Shown here: positions 23,501-33,442 of the stretch, one piece after another | How the letters are laid out: every line of letters begins with the position of its first letter | How positions within the stretch are numbered: position 1 is the first letter of the stretch | Assembly (NCBI RefSeq): GCF_001625305.1 | Contig: NW_017803824.1 | Coordinates: 2,754,960-2,818,959 of the forward strand | Reading direction: 5' to 3' | DNA from: Branchiostoma belcheri | Taxonomy: Eukaryota > Chordata > Leptocardii > Amphioxiformes > Branchiostomatidae | Length of the DNA stretch: 64,000 nt | Translations under genes and position numbers: made by a program | Notes under the pieces: model-generated | The model's input: the letters and a program-made list of their open reading frames with translations, nothing else | Told to the model about the DNA's origin: nothing | The model's database searches: none

Positions 23501-25338
23501 GTCAACCGTTTGGCAAGTCACCAAGACTGCTCAGCGCAAAGAAAACTAGCCTCCACCAGGCCTTTCTACGGGAATACGGATAGTAGAATTCGGGAAAAAA
23601 GAGAGTAAAATTGGCCAAGGGAGTCCGGCCGCTGGGAGGTACTAGTAGTTTCTTAAGGCGGTCTAACCCCCCTGGCAAATGTTCTCCTATATATAGCCGG
23701 CGTAGTTAGTCTGGTAGAGACTAAAAGAAAACAGATAAACCCGGTATTGGCTATATCATTTCTGGTAGCCTGTCCTTGAGAGTCATGATGCCCGTCCTTC
23801 GGAGTCATGAACTCGTGTAGCCTAAATACTTCCACGAAAATAACCCGTGGGCGACGGGAGAACGTCGGTCACTTCATCACGTCACATGATAAGGCTTTAA
23901 AAGCTTGTTTGGTAAGCCAAAACTAAAGTAGAGTTTTAAAACTGCATCGGAATGAGAGACACTGATGGAGCAAGTAAGACCTGACGGAAGTTGTCTGCTT
24001 GGGTTACAAGGGTCAGTCCTTGTTTAGAGTGTTGTCCTTTGTAGTTGCCCTGCCATCGTAACTCAAAAAGGCGTTTAGCCTCCAATTAGGTGGTCAGAAT
24101 AGATTTGTGGTTTGACTGCTTTGTGGTCTGAGCTTTTCCTATCAGAGTCGTAGATATACATGCCTGATATGAGCTCCTCAGAGTCAGGGTTTTAAAAAAA
24201 ATCAGCCTTCAGATCTAGACCTTCCCCTGAGCCTACTCATTAGCTGTGGATGTTAACCTCGTCTCAGTAGTATAGAAATGGACACCTAGTGCAAAAATAA
24301 CCCTTCGTATCTCTTCCTCCTGTTCCCAATGCCTGCTCTGTAAGCCGAGTTATCGGTATGGCGCTGGCGTTATATCTCGTCTATGTCAAACCAGGGCATC
24401 CAGTGTGAAAATTAACCCAAAGGATGGCCTTCAAAACCCCTTTCTGCTCTGTGATAGGGTAGCTATTGAAGGGCTTCCATCTTGCAAAAGTTAGCCTAGG
24501 TACCATCCTGCCTAGTTTGTGTACGCTCGGATAGTCGCTACCTACCAACCAGACTATGTAGAAGTAGGATATCTAGCTAGTGCAAAAATTATCCCTAGCA
24601 AAAAGGTTTAATGAAGAAATGCCATCTATATAACAACATCATAAAGCGAGAACTCTGACTAGACTCCTCTACATCCCAGCGGCCCTCTGCGGGGGAAATA
24701 TCTCGATATGGCAGTGATTTTAATCTCTCCAGTGTGAAAGTAGGACACCAAGGGCAAAAATAACCCTTAGCAGCATGGTAGCACGGTCGTCAATTCAATA
24801 GAGAAGTCCAGATTATTATAGCACTCAGCACGATGAAGTTATAGCGGTGACAGAAGACGTGATATCGTGTCTGTATCTCCACTCACAGCTACTGTGTAAG
24901 ATGTCATTCCTCTCAGCACCTTCAATATGTGCAATTCATACAAGCTCCAAGCAGATGTGTGAGGGCACCGACGTGTTTTTGTAGCGTTTTGTGTGTCACT
25001 AAAATGGCGCGCGTTTTTCCACAAGCATACATGGAGAGACGGTCACCGCGGCTAGAGTCGTACACAACTCTGTAAAGACACGCACAGAACAAGCCTGAGC
25101 TTAGAGAATTACACCTAACACTGAGGGCAAGTCGTCCGTAAGCTTCGCACTGATGCATTAAACCATCGCTGATGAAAACATGACTTGCCTGCAGCTCCGC
25201 CAGCTCGGGTTTGTGTCCCAGGGACTCCATGACTTCCCCCAGCTCGCTCGTCGTGATGGACCCGCTGTTGTCCTGGTCAAACAGACCGAACACTTCCTTA
25301 AACTCCGCGATCTGCTCCTCAGAAAGCGTGTCCGCCAT
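20526..25338 (-). CDS. Calmodulin-like EF-hand protein, gene D
   Basis: Exons are 25338-25189, 22533-22389, 20683-20526 (453 nt, 150 aa, one residue longer at the C-terminus, ending YKIG). EF loops are [36 protein letters not shown] and [12 protein letters not shown]; Glu12 is kept in all four. Intron 1 uses a GC donor (CTGCAG|GCAAGT), unlike the GT donors of its paralogues. The exon 3 sequence and its upstream intron end are strikingly similar to those of gene A. Introns contain TIR elements, an E-box-rich tandem repeat and degenerate repeats. It is a predicted Ca2+ sensor. A CTAAATATAG site ~270 bp upstream of the ATG could bind MEF2 or act as TATA. Confidence 0.87.
20827..20915 (+). repeat. 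Short tandem repeat with CACGTG E-boxes
   Basis: About four imperfect copies of a unit like GTGTAGTAGTCACGTGA, three of them containing CACGTG, ending in GTGACGTCATC (a CRE-like TGACGTCA). It lies in intron 2 of gene D, ~140 bp before exon 3. Confidence 0.75.
21739..21774 (+). repeat. (TTTG)n microsatellite
   Basis: Eight to nine TTTG units. It is preceded at about 21714 by a solitary TIR-family end (TCAAGCAGATGTATG). Confidence 0.95.
22051..22226. mobile_element. CTCCAAGCAGA-family element (subfamily of 14890)
   Basis: It begins CTACTCTCCAAGCAGAGGTT and ends GGATCTGCTTGGAGATTG. It shares TGGGGGAATGATCGTTA and the GGCTAATGGATA/GCCACCGA blocks with 14890-15039, and lies in intron 2 of gene D. 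Confidence 0.85.
22594..22740. repeat. Degenerate inverted/tandem GGTGGTC repeat
   Basis: Alternating AGACCACCAA and AGGTGGTCAC motifs spaced 40-70 bp suggest an old satellite-like or foldback repeat in intron 1 of gene D. Confidence 0.45.
24270..24780 (+). repeat. Four diverged ~110-180-bp repeat units
   Basis: The core block RGTGCAAAAATAACCCT-like recurs near 24286, 24401, 24580 and 24750, each preceded by a GGACACC/GGCATCC/GGATATC variant and a TCGTCT/TCTC element. It is an old tandem array in intron 1 of gene D. Confidence 0.6.
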
Positions 25339-25604
25339 GTCTTAGCTTTCCGGCTGCTCTGTCTTCGACTGGGCTCCGCGGCTGCTTGTTTTGGGTGGAT
25401 AAGGAGAAGGCGCTGACTTAAGAATCTGAAGACGGCGCGGAATTCTTGAAGCACTCCCCTGGCCTGGCACGGCAGACTCCGAGGAACTTAAGGCTAAAAC
25501 ATCCGGGTGTGGAGGAGTAGGCGCTACATAGTGACGGTGTCCCTGTTTGGGTAGGGACTTGGTAGAGCCTTCGCGCTGAGAGCCACTAGAGAAAACTGCG
25601 GCCG

Positions 25605-25614
25605 CTAAATATAG
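25605..25614. promoter_or_regulatory. MEF2/TATA-like site upstream of gene D
   Basis: CTAAATATAG matches the MEF2 consensus YTA(A/T)4TAR on either strand and lies ~270 bp upstream of the gene D ATG. An A/T-rich TATA function is equally possible. Confidence 0.3.
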
Positions 25615-25682
25615 GAGGTCGGGCCAGTTATGGCGATAATTACCGCACATTGTACACAAGGCGGAGCCGCAGTCGGCTGAGC

Positions 25683-25872
25683 GCCAAGCAGATGTTTGTT
25701 TTCACGTCGTCTTCGTCACAGTCACACACGTCGTGCCATGGTTTCTTCGTTGGATTGTCAGTGAGGCTGACAAACCCAGCGACAGCGAATTGTCAGCGAC
25801 AAAACCAATCGGCGACAAGGCAAGCGAATTTTATAAGCTGGGTTACGTCGGAGCTACACATCTGCTCGAAAA
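25683..25872. mobile_element. Degenerate CTCCAAGCAGA-family element
   Basis: The left end CCAAGCAGATGTTTG and a decayed right end ACACATCTGCTCGAA bound ~190 bp upstream of gene D. Confidence 0.45.
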
Positions 25873-25887
25873 TGAACGTTTAGACGT

Positions 25888-25967
25888 ATCTCCAAGCAGA
25901 TCCTACGGTGGCGGGGCAGTATCCAATCTGCCAAGCACCCTGCCACTGAAGGATCTGCTTAGAGATA
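25888..25967. mobile_element. CTCCAAGCAGA-family element, 80 bp
   Basis: ATCTCCAAGCAGATCC at the left pairs with GGATCTGCTTAGAGAT at the right. Internal GGTGGCGGGGCAGTATCC and CTGCCACTG blocks also pair, making the whole unit a foldback. Confidence 0.8.
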
Positions 25968-26229
25968 ACGTTCGGACGTCGGAGAGAGCTAGCTGTTTGT
26001 GACATTTGAATGACTGTCATGTTCACTGTGAAGAGGCGAGGCGGTCTATTTTTGTTTTATTTTTCACGGGCGATTAGCATCAAAGCATCTGTTCATATAA
26101 ATCACATTTTTACTGCGGCAAATGGACAGCTGGTGCTGTGGCTATCGGGCAGTTGCTGACGAAATAACTGAGAAATATCACAGGTTTCCTCTATTGCCAT
26201 TGTTATGTCGATCGGTCAAACGGATTCTA

Positions 26230-26252
26230 ACACACACGCACGCACGCACACA

Positions 26253-26283
<31 letters not shown>
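26230..26283 (+). repeat. (ACGC)n microsatellite
   Basis: ACAC followed by about eleven ACGC units, between the stop of the WD40 gene and gene D. Confidence 0.95.
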
Positions 26284-26399
26284 CCTTCCTTGGGGTGATG
26301 TAAAATAAACACTCAACCAAATCGAAAGGACTATTGATCATATTCTGGAAATTAAAAACTAAATTTACACGAAACGCTCTTCTTTTTTTTTGCCAGATT

Positions 26400-27734
26400 C
26401 TAAAACTTCCCGTCTATGTTCGCAAGGTAGACGTTATTGTCGTTCGCACAGCAGGCCAATAGCCTGCCATCCGGGGACAGCCTGCAGCAGAACAGTTCCT
26501 CCAGGTCAGGGTCGGCAGCGGCGCCGCTCGTCACCTTCCCGGCCTGCAGGAGCTGTCTTCCCGAGACGGGGTCCCACAGCCGCACGGTCCTGTCGCTGGA
26601 GCAGGTGGCGAGGACGAGCCTGTCGGCGGCCGAGGTGTGGAGGAAGCTGCCCGACCAGACGGTGGAGGTGTGCCCGGTGAGAACGCGAGGCTCCGTCAGC
26701 GTCCGGGTGCACCAGATCTGCACGGTCCCGTCAGAGCAGCACGTGGCCAGGAGACTGCCGTCCGGAGAGAAGCTGACAGCGAGCGCCCATTTTGGACCAC
26801 CTGAAGGAGAGAAGAAAATCGTTCAGGCCCATGATGTACAAAACAAGCTTGGCAACTGGCAAGAGCCATCTAAGCAACCAATGGTAAAGGTCTTAAAATT
26901 CGTTCTTTCCTCTATAAAAGTATAGAAATGGAACATGTTGTCATCAAGTATGGTAGGGGCCTGTGCAGATTTGCTGTAATCCTCAGTTACACATAAATGC
27001 TTTGCACACTAGAAGGACAAGTCCCCCAGCATACGAATTTGCCCCAGCATACGTTTCGCTAGGGAACAGTCAAACTGTTTGGCCAATTCAGACTTAAGAT
27101 TCAGACCTTTGCCTTCGAGGATTTTGCACTGAAGGTCGTTGCCGCCAACTCGGCCCGTCCAGAGTCTCGTGGTCCTGTCGCGAGAACAGGACGCGATCTG
27201 GAAGTTGGGGAGAGGAGAGTCCGGGTCAGGAGCGAAGGCGAGATCTTCTACGGAGTTCTTATGGCCCACCAGTGTCGCCTGAAACACGTCGTACTCCCGC
27301 CAACACCAGATCTTGATGGTCCTATCCACGCCGCACGCCGCCAGGTAGTTAAAGCAGGGCGAGAACCTACACCTGTACAGCGACGTCGGGAAGCCGTGCG
27401 CATCCTTGCTACAGAAGCTCCTCACAAGGTGCCCTTCTGTGGTCTTCAGGTTTCCTTCTCTGTCTCTCGGCGGCATCTTCCAGACGTGGACCCCGCCGGA
27501 GTCGGTACAGGTGCACAAGAGGCGACCGTCTCGACTGAAATCGCAACTCCAGACGGCGTTCGAGTCCGGGTGAGAGAGGACGGCGACTGCCGGGTACCCT
27601 GGTTTCGTCAGGTCCCACAGTCGGACCGTCTCGTCGCCCGACGACGTCGCCAAAAGCCGGCCGTCCGGCGAGAAGCTGCAGTTCTCTATCCACTCCGAGT
27701 GCCCGCGAAGGGCCGTCCAACTCAGCACGGACAT
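26400..27734 (-). CDS. Seven-repeat WD40 protein
   Basis: Two exons, 27734-27107 and 26800-26400 (1029 nt, 342 aa), joined in phase 1 (GGCAAAG|GTCTGA to CTTCAG|GTGGTCC). I count seven WD units, with blades ending VRLWDL, VHVWKM, IKIWCW, TRLWTG, VQIWCT, VRLWDP and VYLANI, and GH dipeptides at ALRGH, LVGH and LTGH: a complete propeller with almost no flanking sequence. Such proteins are protein-protein scaffolds. There is a weak resemblance to the propeller of WSB-type adaptors, but no SOCS box follows the last blade, so I give no family name. The start is uncertain: an in-frame ATG exists at 27881, but the extra 49 residues are not WD-like and read like 5' UTR. The donor GTCTGA is weak. Confidence 0.78.
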
Positions 27735-30174
27735 GGCGATAGGAATAGGAAAAGTATGGAAACTTCCGAGTTGTGTACACTCTACAGCCGTGGCAACCAT
27801 AGAACGAAACCACAAAGAACAAAAGAACAATGCTCCATTGGGTAAAGTTTGATATTCTAGAACTCTATCCAGCAGTTCCAAAAACTTGGGGGCAAGGATA
27901 CATGTACTACAATCTCCTGTAGTACCAACAGTGATAAATAGAGGTCGCTTTTGATCGGTGCAACCGAACGAAGATTGTAGTACATAATGAATGCGTCGAG
28001 TACTGAATAGCTGAACCTATCACTTAGTATTAGTGTAGTAGAATGAATAGGCTCGTGTACAAACTAATTTCCCAGACGATATAGAATAATGTAAAAAAAA
28101 AATATGTTTCACATAGATAAGAAGCAGTCATTCCCAAAGGACTCAGACAAAAACCGAGGAAACTTGAGTTTGTCAATGTGACGATATATTTCACGTTCAT
28201 CACACTCCACCAGCAATATGCTCTCTGTACAATAATACTCGCTCTGCCATGTACATGTCTCATATCTATCTACAGTCCTGTCACATGCACAACATACAAT
28301 ACCATATCATAGCTCTCTGTACAACTCTACAGTATTGCCTAGCCTGTTTTCTTCAACACACATACATGTAGATACAATTGTTAGACACTATTATACTACT
28401 GGTTTACAACAGACTCCTTACTACTAAGTGACAGGACTATCATAGCAGAAATAGGCCCAAACAAAGTAGGTGAATAGTATACTGGAAGAGTTAGCCACAC
28501 AGAGTCTATTGACTTAGTAAACCCAAGTCAATTCTCTGGCAAGCTCTCTGGTAAGTAGATTTGCCGTGTTTGGTTGTATTTCTTCAGCCACTTTGGGAGT
28601 CTGGTTCAAACTACATAATACATGTACATGTAATATCTCAGGGATCTACTCAATACTTTGCTGTATTACTGACAACTACGGACTATTTAATAGAGTGTTA
28701 ACTACGACTACTGGGACTCACACTTGCATAGGGATAGTGACACTAAAGTACAGTTACAGTACAGTATATATACTTCTCACAATCTACATCATCTGTAATG
28801 ATCACCTACATTTGGAGTATACAGGTGAATACATGGCAATGCTGTGCTGGCTCAGGAAGAGACGATTTGCTCAGAGGAATTTGTGACTGACGTAAGCTGA
28901 GTCACATGGTTATCAATGTGGTGTATGTTGCTCACATAATTTGACATGATTGTACAGTATGCATGATCATACTCTTCTTTGAATTTGGTGCAAGTACATG
29001 TATATGTGAATTCAACATGTCTGACTTTCTTCCAGCTGCCTGCCTTTGTATCTAAGTTAACCTTTTCCCTGCTGTAACCACATTATCGTAGTGGTTACAT
29101 TGTATCACAGCTGAGCTCTGCAGGGTGAAGGTTAAATGCTGAGTACAATGTAGTAATCACAAGTGGACCTTCCTTGCACACATACATCTTTGCCATGTTA
29201 ATGTCATATTCATATTACTATCTGCATAAATATTCGTCGTTCTACAATACTCATATAAAATACATGTCTATACCATAGTTTAAGTAGCCTTGATTATACC
29301 GGTATTATCATACATACATGTACTTTCCTCTTAGTTGGTCTACATGTAAGTACATGTACTAGTAGTCAAGATACATTGTGCTGTAAAAGTGATTATATAT
29401 TAGGAGTCTCTGATTGGTTACCAAACTCCTTACATACTACCTGATTGGTCAGTTTAAATATGTTTAAAATTCACTAGATAGCCCTATCAGCCAATCGGTG
29501 CGGTCCAACTATTCGCTACACTTGCTTGATTAGTAGGTACAGTTAAAGACAAGTTTGGAATTATAATCTTACATAATGACACATCTAGACTTCATTTTTT
29601 CTTCACCTGGCTTGATTTTGTTCCTTTGCTAGTTTAACTATGTGCACTGTAATCACACAGAAACTTTTTAAATAAGTATATTGTTAACACCCTGTGAGGA
29701 TTAAGTAGAGTTGCATAAAGTCTGTTGTTTCCCATCCATCCTGTAGCTTTGTGTCTTTTACAAGGTTGAATTTTATTTCCAAGCAGATGCATGGCTCTCG
29801 CCTGTTTTGTACCTCTTTTGGAGAACAAGAAAAGACATGTCGGAGCCATACATGTACATCTGGTTGTAGATTAACCATGCCATGTTTTCATCTCACCAAG
29901 CCATTTACTTGCATCTCTTTCACCCTGTTCTGTATCCAAAATGACAGAAGACCATACTGCACCACCTACATGGGAACTTCCACACTTTTCATACTTGATA
30001 TGTAGCATCTTTGTCAAACTCCACTCTTTGTCAAACTCCATTACTTTGCTATAATACACAGGTAACATGCAGGTAGATATCAGAAATACCTGTGAAATTC
30101 TAATAATACCTTCAGTAACCTGCATACGCTGCTATATTACTTTGCTTTACAGTATAACTTGTGCATGCATTTGT

Positions 30175-30262
30175 TAGGACTTTATACACAGAAGTAAACC
30201 TAATATAAGACTTTTGTTAGGACTTCATACACAGAAGTGAACCTATAATAAGACTATCACTT
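30175..30262 (+). repeat. Two tandem ~43-bp units
   Basis: GTTAGGACTTTATACACAGA and GTTAGGACTTCATACACAGA begin two units that both continue AGTRAACCTA...ATAAGACT. This is a likely 3' UTR duplication. Confidence 0.85.
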
Positions 30263-30747
30263 TAGTGCTACCTGATACAGGTCTGTTTCCAGCTTTACCA
30301 TGAATCTATTTTATCACCATGTCCAGAAAAACTGAACAACACGAGATGAACACACTAAATACACTTTTTAAAATAAAAAAACATTTTTGCCGTATGGACT
30401 TCATTCAAGGCAGTAACATTACAGAATAATAAATACACACAAGTCTATAAATCAACATTAGCAAAACTCAATTTTCACACAACTTGCCAGAAGCTAATGC
30501 AACTTTATAGGAAACTGCAAACTAAAGTACAAAAATAAGCATCTCTACATACAATTTGTCATCTTTGGCTTATAACAATAAGCATTACGGTAATCAATGC
30601 AATACAACATATCAGATCAAATGCCTAAACACAACATATACTCACGGAATCAATAAACATGTATATACATGGGGAAAGACATACTTGCTATGTTTTGGAC
30701 CCAGCAACTCTTACAGTAATTTAGGTAACACTTAACAGCCTCCTGAC

Positions 30748-31000
30748 AACCCCACTAGTAAGTAGAAAGTAGCCTTAATGTCCTTTTACGTTCCTGTGGC
30801 TGTTTTGTATAGTAGTGTATGTTGAAAACTTACTTTTATAATGTAACACTTTGTGACTCTCTTTGAGCACTACTAAGTAGAAAGTACTCTTAATGTCCTG
30901 TGGCTGTTTTGTATACCGGTAGTAGTGTTGCCAACTTTTCTTCCATAATGTAACACTTTGCGACTTTTTTTTAAAGCACCACTAAGAAGTATCCTTAGTT
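30748..31000 (+). repeat. Three diverged ~115-bp tandem units
   Basis: Blocks CACTACTAAGTAGAAAGTA, CTTAATGTCC, GTGGCTGTTTTGTATA and ATAATGTAACACTTTG repeat twice almost intact, then a partial third copy, just 3' of the FCHSD stop codon. Confidence 0.8.
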
Positions 31001-31046
31001 CCTGTGTTGTGTATGTATGGCTGTCTGGTGTAGTTGTTGTTGTGGA

Positions 31047-33442
31047 TTACACAGTTGACACTTCTAACTCCACATCATTGACATCGAACGCTGGAGAGGT
31101 TTCAGCATCCTGACCCGAGGGAGGAGGGGGAGCACATCTCGGCTAACAAAGACAAACACAAGAATTCTGCACTGAGTATCCTGTTAGGCCTGATAGTACA
31201 TGTAGGATAGAAAGGTGCTATTTTCTTTATGTATGTTACACAAGGAAAGACAGAAGTGCAAATCAGAGATATCAGAGATAGATAGATGCCTAAGAAGAGA
31301 AACACAGCAAGACAACACACAGCAGTGATGCTCCAGCCAAGAACATTGAGTTACAGAAACAGTAAAATATGCAGAGAATCTGCTAGTATTTCAACAGTTT
31401 CAATTCAAAACATCCAAATTATGCTTTTGATGATACATGTGTAATGCATGTATTGGTGGGGCAGAAATCAAGTGATACTTAGTTTCCTAATGTTCATTTT
31501 GATGTGTTGAACTCATTTCATAGCCTGAGACCCAGCCTTCTTCAGTTTGCACTTACTCCAGACTTGGTGGGGTTGTGACAGTTGGAGAAAAGACAAGCCA
31601 ATGAAGGCTGGATTTTAGACTATTTATTTCAACCTTCCTTTCTGAAGATTTTTGGATGGAGCAGAGGAGAAAGTAGAAGAAATAACAAATCATACCTCAG
31701 AAGAATCACCTTTATCACCCTCACCATCTTTACTTTCACCTTTAGCTTCTTCACCATCATTACTTTCGCTTCCTTCTCCATCTTTAGTTTCCTCACCATC
31801 TTTTACTTCCACATCATCCTTACTCTCACTTTCTTGCTCTTCCTTAGCTCCTTCCTCATCCTTATCATGACAGCGGTTAGGGACAGAAGTGAAGGTTAGT
31901 CAGCACACAAGAAAGAAGACAGAGGTTATGTCTAAGAAGTGTTTGTGTGAATCTTCTATCAGTGATGTGTTGAAATGGTTAGTACACACACAGCACTGCA
32001 CTAAGAACCCACACTTGTCTCACCTGTGCCACAAGTCACCAAGCAAACTGATCAGGGAAAACAAAGGGGGCATGATAGAAACAAAATACAATTAAAAATG
32101 GTAGCGAAAACAAATCTTTCATCAATGGAGACAAACAAGCAGGATTCAAATTTTAAAAAAATTACATGGAAAATCCAAATTAATGCTGTCATAAAACTAA
32201 AGGTTCTTAATGTGATTTTGCAACATAATATCATTAAATCATATGAATTTAATGTAAAACATACAAAACATGGGATTTTACACATAACATTTTACATAAA
32301 TTATGCTCTGCGTGTGTGTGCGTGTGTGTCTGCATGTATGTGTGGGTGAATATAAGAAGAGACTATGGACAGGCTAGCCTTCATTTCAAATCTACAGTAA
32401 CTGTAATCTCATTCCTACATTTTAACCTGAGCCAGTCAATTTTACTGCATATATGAGCACCATACCTGATCTATTTTTATGGGTTCACCACACCACGAAG
32501 TGGTGTGGTGAAACCATATTGCTTTTTCTCATGATTCTCCTCCTTCTTATGGGTTCACCACACCACGAAGTGGTGTGGTGAAACCATATTGCTTTTTCTG
32601 ATGTTTCTTCTTCTCCTTCTCCTCCTCCTCCTCCTGCCATATCTTTAAATGGATTCAGCTTCTTCATTTTAGGGCCTAAGGTCCTGAAATTTGGTATGGA
32701 GGTACAGTGGGCAAATACCCCTAGGCGTTTTTTAAATTATTGTGATACAGGCTTTTAGAATGGTTTTATTTGAGTTTTTTGGCTGTGTAATAGCTAATGT
32801 ATTACTGTGTAAGTGTGCAGTGTTTACCACATTTGGACATGAGTCATCACAATGGCATGCAAGGCATCAACCAATAGGCATGCAGCTTTCCTCTATTCTC
32901 CTTGCTGATTGGCTGTTGGGATTTAACTGGCTTAACTTCATTTACACCTGCACAGAGCCATGCCATACTGACAGTATGTCTGTATTCAAGTGTTTTGGTA
33001 GGTATTTTAAGCTTTCCTGCTCCAGCATTGGAATGCGGGCTATGAACGCTTCTTTTTATCTTGAAAATCAACAGTTTGCATTATGCAATCCTAACCAATA
33101 ATGTAGGGAATAGCTATCCAACTGTTGTAGTCTTAGTTGTATGTTACTTCATACTATAGTTATATCAATGTAAAGCATTGTTTTCCCTTGTGTTTCTCAT
33201 TCTTTCCCTGCCATGTGGTAAAATGTGGTGAACCCATCGCTATATTTGCTCCAAAGCAAATATTGGCCTTTCTAGTCTTTGGTATCTTTTGCAGTTATAA
33301 GTGGTAAGATTAGTTACTGGTCACTACAGTTAGTGACAGTGAGGAGATGTTGTCCTTACCGGTCTCCTGTTGCCAGAGGGACTGCCTGGTGCAGAGTGGG
33401 CGGACGGGTGGTCGGCGTCTACATCTAAACTACTGCCAGTCC
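31047..33442 (-). CDS. FCHSD2: FCHSD C-terminal exons 23-25 with PDZ ligand
   Basis: Exon 23 (33442-33360) is Ser/Pro rich and ends GNRRP. Exon 25 (31142-31047) encodes PRCAPPPPSG, then an acidic DVNDVELEVSTV and stop. The final STV fits a class I PDZ-binding motif (S/T-x-V), as in vertebrate FCHSD proteins, whose tails are known to contact PDZ scaffolds such as MAGI. Exons 23 and 25 are both phase 0 at their junction, so exon 24 can be skipped without frame loss. Confidence 0.82.

Larger units (their letters stand above)
27735..31046. other. Upstream region of the WD40 gene and 3' UTR/flank of FCHSD
   Basis: About 3.3 kb of A/T-rich sequence without a gene. The right part (roughly 30.1-31.05 kb) is probably FCHSD 3' UTR and contains two small tandem duplications. 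It is rich in TACATGTA-like palindromes. A TIR-family end (TTCCAAGCAGATGCATGG) lies at 29777-29794. Confidence 0.45.

Noticed and set aside
27261..27845. Plus-strand 194-codon open frame
   Set aside because: Antisense shadow of the GC-rich WD40 exon; no recognisable domain.
27735..27881. Upstream ATG (27881) as the WD40 protein start
   Set aside because: The added residues have no WD character and read like untranslated sequence; the propeller is complete from 27734. Left as an alternative only.
31582..31899. Plus-strand Ser/Pro- and Phe/Thr-rich open frames
   Set aside because: They are the antisense of the acidic FCHSD exon 24, whose GA-rich codons leave the complement free of stops.
32485..32667. 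Minus-strand frame with repeated MVSPHHFVVW-type peptide
   Set aside because: Produced by the duplicated hairpin at the left end of the TIR element.
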